In this document: positions 26,678 through 34,279 of the stretch, one piece after another
Position numbering within the stretch: position 1 is the first letter of the stretch
How the letters are laid out: every line of letters starts with the position of its first letter
Assembly (NCBI RefSeq): GCF_036346855.1
Contig: NZ_CP107841.1
Coordinates: forward strand, 744,001 to 808,000
Length of the DNA: 64,000 bases
Direction: 5' to 3'
DNA from: Streptomyces europaeiscabiei
GTDB lineage: Bacteria; Actinomycetota; Actinomycetes; Streptomycetales; Streptomycetaceae
The notes under the pieces: generated by a model
What the model was told of the DNA's origin: nothing
Databases searched by the model: none
What the model saw: only the letters and a program-made list of their open reading frames with translations
Position numbers and translations under genes: made by a program

Positions 26678-27294
26678 GCACCCCCCGACGTTTCCCGCCG
26701 CGGAACCCGTTCACCGGCGAGGGCGCGGCCTGGCGGATCGCCGGCGCCGCCATGCTGGTCGTCACCGTCGCCGGCCAGCACCCCTTCGAGCAGTTCTCCC
26801 GGTTCCGTGCCAAGGACGTGCTGTCCCTGGTGCCGAACTGGCGGTTCTTCGCCCCCAACCCCTGTATGCACGACAGTCACTTCCTGTACCGCACGGTGGA
26901 CGCGGACGGCGGCGCCTCTCCGTGGCACGACGCGTTCGCGACGGAGACCCGCAAGCCCCAGCACATCGTGTGGTTCCCCACTCGCCGCGCGGACAAGGGA
27001 ATGGTCGACGCCTGCGCCGACATCCTGCCGACCCTGGAGTTCGGCGGCTTCGAGGGGGCCGCGCGCACGCCCGGGTACCGGATGATCACCGAGAACCTGC
27101 GCGTCCTCATCAGGTCCCGGGGGCCCGTGCCCGAGGACGTCCGGGGCTTCCAGTTCGCCCTGGCCAAGGCCACCGGCTACGACACGCGTCACCGTCCCTC
27201 GCTGCTGTTCGTGTCCCCGTTCGTCCCCCTCGACCCCCAGGCCCCGGGCACCCCGTTGACGCGGACCCCGGCCAAGACCCCCGCAAAGGTGTGA
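26674..27294 (+). CDS. DUF5819-like membrane-anchored protein (SdpA-like context)
   Basis: A 206-residue protein with one N-terminal membrane helix (about residues 20-36, WRIAGAAMLVVTVAG). It carries VPNWRFFAPNP at residues 53-63, the hallmark I associate with DUF5819 proteins. SdpA of the Bacillus killing-peptide pathway carries a comparable FFT-NP type motif and also pairs with an HTTM protein. The rest is a globular domain with FLYRTVDADGGASPWHD. ATG overlaps the fused HTTM gene's stop (ATGA), so the two products are made together and probably form a complex. The link to SdpA is inference from motif and gene order. Confidence 0.72.
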   Translation: MSTPRRFPPRNPFTGEGAAWRIAGAAMLVVTVAGQHPFEQFSRFRAKDVLSLVPNWRFFAPNPCMHDSHFLYRTVDADGGASPWHDAFATETRKPQHIVWFPTRRADKGMVDACADILPTLEFGGFEGAARTPGYRMITENLRVLIRSRGPVPEDVRGFQFALAKATGYDTRHRPSLLFVSPFVPLDPQAPGTPLTRTPAKTPAKV

Positions 27295-27297
27295 CCC

Positions 27298-27423
27298 ATG
27301 GACAACGCGACCCCCTTCATCCTCCTCGGCATCCTGATATTCGCGGTCGGCCTGCTCAAAGCGGGCCTGCGGCTGGCCAGGGACCGCGCGGAATCGGACG
27401 AGGACGGCAGGGAACACGAGTGA
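27298..27423 (+). CDS. Small single-span membrane peptide, 41 residues
   Basis: Starts at ATG three bases after the DUF5819 stop. It has one hydrophobic helix (TPFILLGILIFAVGLLKAGL) followed by a charged tail ending DEDGREHE. It is far too short for an enzyme. In a cassette with a putative toxin-like peptide and an exporter, an immunity or exporter-accessory role is possible. Tight spacing and codon bias like its neighbours support it being real. Confidence 0.65.
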   Translation: MDNATPFILLGILIFAVGLLKAGLRLARDRAESDEDGREHE

Positions 27424-27462
27424 ACCGGGCGCGGACGGCCACCGCGGGGCCGGGGGCGCGCG

Positions 27463-29355
27463 ATGAGTGACCGTCCGGTCGGCCGGGGGCGGCACACCCG
27501 CCCGCAGGATCCGCCGGTGAACCTGGAGAAGGAGGGCGACCCCGGTGGCGGCAAGCGTGCCACGCACCGGGCGGTCCCCCAGCTGAATCTGCACCTGCTG
27601 TGGGGCGAGGGAGCGAAACCCTGGCGGGCCATGGGCCGGCACCGCCGACTGGTCCTGCTCGGCATCCTCCTGGGCCTGCTGGGAGCCGCGACGTCCCTGG
27701 CCCAGCCCGCGGTCATCGGCGGACTGGTCGCCGCCGTCGGAGAGGGGCGCTCGCTGACCGGCCCGATCATGGTGGGCGCGGCACTGTTCATCGCCGACGC
27801 GATGCTCGGCGCGGCCCACTCCTACGTCATCGGGCTGGCCGGGGAGAACATCGTCTACGACATCCGCCGGACCCTGGCCTCGCGGCTGCTGCGCTCCCGG
27901 TTCAAGGCGTACAGCGGGCTGCAGCAGGGCGACGTGTTCTCCCGGATGGTCAGCGACACCATGCTCGCCCGCTCCACCATGACCCACGCGATCGACAGCA
28001 TCCTCAACAACAGCTTCCTGGTCATCGGCGGGATCGCCCTGATGGCCTGGATCGACACCGTGCTCCTCACCGCCACCCTGGTCTGCCTCGGCGCGACCAG
28101 CATCGTCTCGCTCTATCTGGCGCGCGGCGTACGGAAGGTGTCAGTGCTCAACCAGGCCGACCTGGGCACCTTCGGTTCCGCCCTGCTGCGGGTGCTGGGG
28201 GCGATGCCCACCGTGAAGGCGTCCCGGGCCGAGGCCCGGGAGGCCGAGGGGATAGCGGCCATCGCCCGGCGGGCCCGGAAGTCGGGGATCAAGGTGACGG
28301 TGATGTCGTCGCTGCTCGACCCGACCATGAGCATCGGCACCCAGCTGGCCCTGACGGTGGTCATCGGTCTGGGCGCGGCGCGCACCGCGACCGGGGCGAT
28401 GCCCACCGCAGATCTGACGGCATTCATCCTCTACCTGTTCTACCTGGTGGCGCCGTTGCTGACACTGTTCGAGTCGATCGCGCAGTTCCAGATCGGCAGG
28501 GCGTCGGTGGAACGGCTCGCGGAGCTCGGCAAGATCGAGGTCGAGACGGACCCGGACGGCAGCCGGCCCGACGAACGGCCGTCCGGCGCCCGCCCGTTCG
28601 GGCGCGGGTACGAACCCGGACTCGTCTTCGACAGCGTCCGGTTCGCCTATCCGGGCAGCGAGAAGGTCGTCCTCGACGGGGTCTCCTTCACCATCCCGTC
28701 GGAGGGACTGACCGCCGTCGTCGGTCCCTCCGGCGGCGGCAAATCCACCGTCTTCCAGCTGATCGAGCGGCTCTTCGACCCGGTGTCCGGGGCGATCAGC
28801 ATCGACGGCACGGACATCTCCGACCTGCCGCTCAACCAGCTGCGCTCCATCGTCGGCTACGTCGACCAGGACCACACCCTGCTGCGCGGCACCGTCCGGG
28901 CGAACCTCACCTACAGCGCGCCGGACGCCGACGACAAGGACATCGCCGAGGCCCTGCGCATGGCCAACCTGACCGAGGTGATCGCCGCGCTGCCCCGGGG
29001 CCTCGACACCGAACTCGGCGACCGGGGCGCCGGTCTGTCGGGCGGCCAGCGCCAACGCCTCGCCATCGCCCGTACGTTGCTGCAGGCTCCCCGGTTCCTG
29101 CTGCTGGACGAGGCCACCGCCAACCTCGACACCGAATCGGAGAACGCGCTGCGCGACAGCATCACGATGATCTCCGGATTCTGTGCGGTCATCGCCATCG
29201 CGCACCGGCTGTCCACCGTCACCGAGGCCCGGCAGATCGTCGTGCTCGACCGGGGGCGGGTGCACGCCGTCGGCACCCACGACGAACTCCACCGGAACAG
29301 CGACCTCTACCGCCGCCTCGCCCGGCTCCAGGAACTCAGCGACGTGGCGTCCTGA
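27463..29355 (+). CDS. ABC exporter, membrane domain fused to ATPase
   Basis: A 630-residue half-transporter. The first about 45 residues are hydrophilic. Six membrane helices follow (about 60-330), then the ATPase with Walker A VVGPSGGGKST, a Q-loop at VDQDHTLLRG, signature LSGGQRQR, Walker B FLLLDEATANLD and H-loop IAIAHRLST. There is no N-terminal C39 peptidase domain, so any leader cleavage would need another protease. It is the likely exporter of the cassette product and would act as a homodimer, as only one gene is present here. It begins inside a run of tightly packed genes, 40 bases after the small membrane peptide. Confidence 0.92.
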   Translation: MSDRPVGRGRHTRPQDPPVNLEKEGDPGGGKRATHRAVPQLNLHLLWGEGAKPWRAMGRHRRLVLLGILLGLLGAATSLAQPAVIGGLVAAVGEGRSLTGPIMVGAALFIADAMLGAAHSYVIGLAGENIVYDIRRTLASRLLRSRFKAYSGLQQGDVFSRMVSDTMLARSTMTHAIDSILNNSFLVIGGIALMAWIDTVLLTATLVCLGATSIVSLYLARGVRKVSVLNQADLGTFGSALLRVLGAMPTVKASRAEAREAEGIAAIARRARKSGIKVTVMSSLLDPTMSIGTQLALTVVIGLGAARTATGAMPTADLTAFILYLFYLVAPLLTLFESIAQFQIGRASVERLAELGKIEVETDPDGSRPDERPSGARPFGRGYEPGLVFDSVRFAYPGSEKVVLDGVSFTIPSEGLTAVVGPSGGGKSTVFQLIERLFDPVSGAISIDGTDISDLPLNQLRSIVGYVDQDHTLLRGTVRANLTYSAPDADDKDIAEALRMANLTEVIAALPRGLDTELGDRGAGLSGGQRQRLAIARTLLQAPRFLLLDEATANLDTESENALRDSITMISGFCAVIAIAHRLSTVTEARQIVVLDRGRVHAVGTHDELHRNSDLYRRLARLQELSDVAS

Positions 29356-29424
29356 TCCGGGAACGACGGGGCGGCACAACCGGATTCACCCCGACAGGAG
29401 AAGACATCCCGACAGGAGAAGTGT

Positions 29425-29616
29425 GTGAACGACTTTCTGCTCATCCCGTCCGTGGTAGCCCTCGGCATCGTCGGCTTCCTCATCGCCACCCGGGCCGTCA
29501 GCACTCCCGCCGTCATCGGCGTCGCCCTGGTGGTGCTGTGGGGCGCCTGCTCCCAGGCCAGAAGCAACATCCACGCGAGGAACACCCCGTCCAAGAAGCG
29601 GAGGCAGCACCCATGA
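29425..29616 (+). CDS. Small two-helix membrane protein, 63 residues
   Basis: GTG start at 29425. Two hydrophobic segments (about residues 4-22 and 27-43) are separated by a short loop, and the tail is very basic (NTPSKKRRQHP). It overlaps the methyltransferase start by four bases, which supports translation. Upstream there are two near-identical CCCGACAGGAGAAG motifs, one of which is its ribosome-binding site. Small two-helix proteins beside bacteriocin exporters are often immunity proteins; that role is only suggested here. Confidence 0.68.
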   Translation: MNDFLLIPSVVALGIVGFLIATRAVSTPAVIGVALVVLWGACSQARSNIHARNTPSKKRRQHP

Positions 29617-30419
29617 ACACCACCACGACGTCCATTACACCCGGCGCCACGTCGAACGGCAGCATCGACGACATCGGCTACGGCCGGCAGTTCGGCGACT
29701 GGTACCACCGGCTGTTCCCCGACGACGCCTCCGTCGTCGCCGAGGTCGAGCGCCTGGCCGCCCTGCACCCCGATCCGGCCCTGGGAACCGTCGAGTTCGG
29801 CGTCGGCACCGGCCGGATAGCGCTCCCGCTGGCACGCCGGGTCGGGCCGATCACCGGGGTCGACTCCTCCCCCGAGATGCTCGACGTGCTGCGCCGCGAC
29901 CTGACCGACGACACCCCCGTCGAGCCCGTGCACGGCGACATCTGTACCTACACCGCCGACCTCACCGTGGGGCTCGTCTACTGCATCTGCGCGACCCTGT
30001 CCATGTTGCTCACCCCCGAGGAGCAGCAGCAGGCGGTGCGTCGCGCGGCCGAACTGCTGGCCCCCGGCGGCAGGCTGGTGATCGAGACCCACAACAAGCC
30101 GGCCATCCTCGCCCTGCACGAGGGCAGCGCCCGCGCCACGTACTTCTCGCCCTACCCGGAGCCGGGCACCGGTCTGCAGAGCCACTCCGTCCTCCTGCCG
30201 GAGGGGTCCCTGTGGCACCTCTCCCACGTCTGGTACGAGGCCGACGGCACGACCCGCGTCGGCACCGAGATCTCCCGGCTGACCGCCCCGGAGGAGATGG
30301 ACACGTACGCCCGCGCCGCCGGCCTCGTCCCCGAGAACCGCTTCGGTGACTGGCCCTCCGACGCGGACCCGTACTCCCTGGACTCACCCCTGGCCATCTG
30401 CACCTACGTCAAGCCTTGA
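29613..30419 (+). CDS. SAM-dependent methyltransferase (class I)
   Basis: A 268-residue class I methyltransferase. Motif I is VEFGVGTGRIALPLA and the acidic second motif ITGVDSSPEMLDVL, with VEPVHGDICTY and the post-II region LLAPGGRLVIETHNKP. It is the last gene of the cassette and is coupled to the small membrane protein gene (ATGA). A role in modifying the cassette product is possible, but its substrate cannot be read from the sequence. Confidence 0.88.
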   Translation: MNTTTTSITPGATSNGSIDDIGYGRQFGDWYHRLFPDDASVVAEVERLAALHPDPALGTVEFGVGTGRIALPLARRVGPITGVDSSPEMLDVLRRDLTDDTPVEPVHGDICTYTADLTVGLVYCICATLSMLLTPEEQQQAVRRAAELLAPGGRLVIETHNKPAILALHEGSARATYFSPYPEPGTGLQSHSVLLPEGSLWHLSHVWYEADGTTRVGTEISRLTAPEEMDTYARAAGLVPENRFGDWPSDADPYSLDSPLAICTYVKP

Positions 30420-30470
30420 CGGCCCCGGCCCGGAATCACGGGTCAGCACCTCATGCCCATGTCCGTCGAA

Positions 30471-30496
30471 GGGGGCCGGGACATGTCCCGGCCCCC
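30471..30496. terminator. Terminator closing the peptide cassette
   Basis: Perfect 26-base palindrome GGGGGCCGGGACA.. folding into a 13-base-pair or slightly looped stem, followed by CTCG. It lies between the convergent methyltransferase and GNAT genes and so ends both units. Confidence 0.85.
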
Positions 30497-30523
30497 CTCG
30501 CCCGCGGCTCGGCACCCACGGCC

Positions 30524-30946
30524 TCACAGAGCGATCAGGCCGGCTGCCGTCTCCTTGAAGCCGCAGGCATCGACATAGAACGACCGCAGGGGCTCCTCGA
30601 AGTCGACGTGGAGCCATTCGCACCGTGCGGCACGGGCTTCGTGGGCGGCGGTCGCGACCAACGCGGCGCCGACACCTCTCGTACGGCGATGCCGTGCGAC
30701 CACCGTGTCCAGGATGAAGGCATGTACTCCTCCGTCCCAGACGACGTTGACGAAGCCGATCAGCGAACCGTCCTCCCACGCACAGACCCAGCCGAGACTG
30801 TGGCGCTCAAGCCGTCCCCGCCAGTCGGTCCCTGCGACCGGGTGACCGAAGCCGTCGGCGTGCAGCGTGTCGAGGGCCGTGTTGTCGAAGTCGCCCCGCC
30901 ACTCGTACGTGATCGTCACCCCTGAATCGTAATGTCCGTGCCACAT
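30524..30946 (-). CDS. GNAT-family N-acetyltransferase
   Basis: A 140-residue GNAT protein. The acetyl-CoA motif appears as VVARHRRTRGVGAALVATAAHEARA, and the C-terminal part LHVDFEEPLRSFYVDACGFKETAAG is typical of small acetyltransferases. The substrate is unknown. A GTG at 30919 would shorten it by nine residues and may be the real start, as the first residues (MWHGHYDSG) do not look conserved. Confidence 0.85.
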   Translation of the reverse strand: MWHGHYDSGVTITYEWRGDFDNTALDTLHADGFGHPVAGTDWRGRLERHSLGWVCAWEDGSLIGFVNVVWDGGVHAFILDTVVARHRRTRGVGAALVATAAHEARAARCEWLHVDFEEPLRSFYVDACGFKETAAGLIAL

Positions 30947-31098
30947 CGGTCACCGCATCCGAGCCGACCCTGCGAGATCTCTTGGCGGGCACACCGGTGA
31001 ACTGTCCACCGGACCGCCACGAACAGGCCCGCACCGGAGCCGGAGTGTGGAGAACTAAATCGGTGGGGTGGTGGAGAACGATCTGCCACGATCGTCGC

Positions 31099-31470
31099 AT
31101 GGGTGCATTGGACGCGGTGGCAGGCAGAGTCGCCGACGGGGCGACCGTGATGTTCCGGCCCAGCGGTTCCTCGATGGTTCCGCTGATACGCAGTCGGCAG
31201 CAGGTGGTCGTCGCTCCGGTCGACCCGTCGAAGGTCGAGGTCGGGGACATCGTCCTCGCCCGTGTCGCGGGAACGGTCTACCTGCACCTGGTGTCGTCCG
31301 TGGACCTTGCCAGGAAGCGGGTGCAGATCAGCAACAACCGTGGCCACGTCAACGGCTGGACCGGCCACGATCGTGTCTTCGGCATCTGTGTCGCGGTCGA
31401 CGGCGCAGCCCGCTCAGGAGTCGCGGGCAAGACGCGTGCGCCCGACTCCGACGGCCCGCCCGAAACCTGA
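31099..31470 (+). CDS. S24/S26-type peptidase-like protein
   Basis: A 123-residue protein with the serine protease motif SGSSMVPLI (nucleophile Ser in SxMxP), followed by VEVGDIVLARVAGTVYLHLV, the usual beta segment of signal-peptidase/LexA-fold proteases. The canonical Lys of the dyad is not obvious at the expected place; RVQISNNRGHVNGWTG may carry the general base region. There is no membrane anchor. It could be a soluble processing or self-cleaving protein. It lies less than 1 kb from the peptide cassette, but the GNAT gene and a terminator intervene. Confidence 0.7.
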   Translation: MGALDAVAGRVADGATVMFRPSGSSMVPLIRSRQQVVVAPVDPSKVEVGDIVLARVAGTVYLHLVSSVDLARKRVQISNNRGHVNGWTGHDRVFGICVAVDGAARSGVAGKTRAPDSDGPPET

Positions 31471-32042
31471 CGCCCTGGCCACCCGCGCACCCGGAATCCG
31501 TCAGGGTCCCTCCCCCCGGATGCGATTCCGTCGGCCCGCGCCCGACCGGTGCAGGGTGTCGGCGGGCACGCCGACAAGAGGACGTACCGTCATGCTCATT
31601 CGCCTTCCGACCCCTTGGCGCGTCGCACGGCCGGCACCGGACCGCGCGATGGTCGGACCCATGACGACGCCCGGTCGGCAAGCCCCTGTCGAGGCACAGC
31701 CGGCCGGCCCGGTACCAACAACGCACCGTTCCCGGCCGACGGTCGACATCGGGTGAGCAGGACACCCCGTTCGGAGATCTCAAGAGCCAGACTCCGAACT
31801 CAGGACCGCACCCCGCCGATTCTCCCCACACCCACGGCCCCCGGCCCGGTCCCGCCCAGGATGTTCGATTCGGATCGGTGAGCACCCGCGTCGTCGTCGA
31901 CAGCCCCGTCGTGCTCCCGGACCGCGTCGGCCGGTCCGGGAGCGGTGGTCGTTTCACCGGCGCTTCACGGTCTGCCGGATACCACGGACGTATGGATCAG
32001 CGTGCCGCCGTCAGCCGGCGAGGATGTCCGTGACCAGCTCGG
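31471..32042. other. Intergenic, 572 bases, no gene recognised
   Basis: Reading frames here have irregular composition (Pro/Arg/Thr-rich) and no recognisable domain or good ribosome-binding site. No strong hairpin was identified. Confidence 0.5.
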
Positions 32043-33962
32043 TCACGCGGACCCGGTGCCCGTACGAGCGTGCGACGACGTCCTGCGGTCCTCGTCCGGC
32101 ATCGGGTCGCCTGGTCCGGGCAGCCCACTGGGACCGGCTTCTGGGACCGGGTGTCCGAGGGCCGACTCGGTGCTCTCGCCGAGGAAGCCGCCCGACTGGT
32201 GCTGCCACAGCTTGGCGTAGGCACCGTTCGCCGCGAGCAGCTCCTTGTGGCTTCCCTGTTCGACGACGCTTCCGCGGTCGAGGACGACGAGACGGTCCAT
32301 GCCGGCGACGGTGCTCAGGCGGTGGGCGACCACGAGGGCCGTACGTCCGTCCATCAACCGCCACAGGGCGTCCTGGACGAGGAGTTCGCTCTCCGAGTCC
32401 AGTGCGCTGGTCGCCTCGTCGAGCAGCAGGATCGGGGCGTCGCGCAGGATGGCCCTGGCGAGGGCGACGCGCTGGCGCTGGCCGCCCGAGAGTTTCACGC
32501 CCCGCTCCCCCACCAGGGTGCCGAAACCGTCGGGGAGTTGGTCGGCGAACTCCGTGACGTGCGCGGCCGCGGCGGCGGCGTGGATCTCCTCGTCAGTGGC
32601 GCCGGGCCGGGCGAAGGCGATGTTGTCCCGCAGGCTGCGGTGGAACATGGCGGGTTCCTGCGGGACGTAGGCGATCAGTGAGCGCAGGTCGGTCTGGCGC
32701 AGCCGGCTGATGTCCTGCCCGCCGATCAGGACGCGTCCGTCGTCGATGTCCGACATCCGCAGCAGGAGCCGGGTGAGTGTGGTCTTGCCGCCGCCGGACC
32801 TGCCGACCAGCCCGATCCGTGCGCCTGCGGGCGCGTCCAGGTCGAGTCCCTGGAAGATCGGCTTCGCGCCCGCGTGGGCGAAGGTCACCGCCTCGAAGCG
32901 GATGCCGGTGTCCCGCGGTGCGAGCGGTTCGGGTTCTGTCGGGTCGAGCACGGTGGGCGGATCCAGCAGCAGCTCGGTGAACTGCGCGGCCTCGGTCATC
33001 GAGCTTTCCAGACGCCGGTAGATCTGGTTGAACTCGAACATGATCTGGGTCGCGTTGGAGTAGTAGGTGAAAGCGACGACGACCTCCTCCACTCCCTGGC
33101 CCGGGCCACCGAAGACGATGGCGACCAACAGACCCAGCACGTTGGTCAGCACGGACATGGGGGCGATCAGGGTGTCGACGCGCAGATTGCCGAAGTCCCA
33201 CGACCTCAGTGTCAGGCGCCGGGAATCCGCGACACGGCTGCGGTGCTCGTCGGCCTCCCGCCCCTCGGCCGCGAACGCCCGGATGGTCTCCATGTTCGCG
33301 AGGCTGTCGGCGACGTGGCCGGAGACCCGGGCGATCGCCGCCTCACGGTCGTTGACGAGCCGCTGTCGGCGACGGATCAGAGGTGTCGCGGCCACCACGG
33401 TCAGCGCGATCATCACAAGAAGACCGGCGACGAGCATCGGTTCGTAGCTCCACAGCACCACGGCACCGAACGCCAGGGGAACGAGACTGCCCACGATCCG
33501 GTACGTCACCGTGTCGACGAAGTCCTCGAAACGCTTGCCGAAGCTCAGCACCCGTTTGGTCAGGGAGCCGGCGAAGTTGTCGTGGAAGAACGCCGCGTCC
33601 TTGGCGAGGAGTTCGTCCATGCCGCTCACGTACAGGTGTTCCATGCCGAGGGCGTCCACGCGGTTCAGGCAGTGCTGCCCGACCCGCCACACGGCCTCGG
33701 CGAGCAACAGCGTCACGCCGAAGCCCAGCACGTACGGCAGCGCCGAGCTGAGGGTGAGACCGTTGTCATCGGCGGCCTGACCTGCCAGTTTGGCGATCAG
33801 GAGGGGGGCGACGTAACGGATGCCGATGTTGCCCACGGCCGGCAGCAGCAGCGCGGGCAGGGCCAGCCGTCGTAGTCGCAGCAGTTCCCGTCCGTAGAGG
33901 CGCAGTGCCAGAACGACCGCGCTCCTGCCGGGCGCCGGTCCTCGCGTATCTGTTGTCCCCAT
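32043..33962 (-). CDS. ABC exporter, membrane domain fused to ATPase
   Basis: A 639-residue half-transporter. Six membrane helices span about residues 30-320. The ATPase has Walker A LVGRSGGGKTT, Q-loop VPQEPAMFHRSL, signature LSGGQRQR, Walker B ILLLDEATSALD and H-loop VVAHRLST. The last about 60 residues are Gly/Pro/Ser-rich and unstructured. ATG at 33962 has GGAG close upstream. It differs clearly from the exporter at 27463, so it is not a recent copy. Its cargo is unknown; lipid, drug or peptide export are all possible. Confidence 0.9.
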   Translation of the reverse strand: MGTTDTRGPAPGRSAVVLALRLYGRELLRLRRLALPALLLPAVGNIGIRYVAPLLIAKLAGQAADDNGLTLSSALPYVLGFGVTLLLAEAVWRVGQHCLNRVDALGMEHLYVSGMDELLAKDAAFFHDNFAGSLTKRVLSFGKRFEDFVDTVTYRIVGSLVPLAFGAVVLWSYEPMLVAGLLVMIALTVVAATPLIRRRQRLVNDREAAIARVSGHVADSLANMETIRAFAAEGREADEHRSRVADSRRLTLRSWDFGNLRVDTLIAPMSVLTNVLGLLVAIVFGGPGQGVEEVVVAFTYYSNATQIMFEFNQIYRRLESSMTEAAQFTELLLDPPTVLDPTEPEPLAPRDTGIRFEAVTFAHAGAKPIFQGLDLDAPAGARIGLVGRSGGGKTTLTRLLLRMSDIDDGRVLIGGQDISRLRQTDLRSLIAYVPQEPAMFHRSLRDNIAFARPGATDEEIHAAAAAAHVTEFADQLPDGFGTLVGERGVKLSGGQRQRVALARAILRDAPILLLDEATSALDSESELLVQDALWRLMDGRTALVVAHRLSTVAGMDRLVVLDRGSVVEQGSHKELLAANGAYAKLWQHQSGGFLGESTESALGHPVPEAGPSGLPGPGDPMPDEDRRTSSHARTGTGSA

Positions 33963-34279
33963 CACACTCCCGCAGTTCGGAAGTCGGAAGTGTCCCGTCG
34001 AGGGAGGTCCTCAGTCCAGGCATTTACCCCGGACCGGCGAGAACCGGACACCGCTGCCTTCGGCCTACGCAGCAGAGGTTTCCGCTGGTGAGCCTGCGTC
34101 AGTCGGTGCAGCCGTCGTCCTCACGCGGGGTCCGCGAGCACCGTCGCAAGCACGGCAACCGAGCCGTGATTCACCGTATCGGCGGACCAGTGAGGCCACC
34201 GGCTCCCGAACCACGCATCGGCTCTGTCGACAGAGCCACGTCCACGTGTGGCACGCAATCCGTGCCGCTGGGCTCCGGT
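33963..34279. other. Intergenic, 317 bases, nothing recognised
   Basis: Upstream of the exporter and downstream of the phosphatase gene. No conserved reading frame or clear hairpin was seen. Confidence 0.45.

Noticed and set aside
27420..27470. GTG-started 16-codon frame between the small membrane peptide and the exporter
   Set aside because: Only the stop/start overlap supports it; too short and Arg/Ala-rich to claim as a gene.
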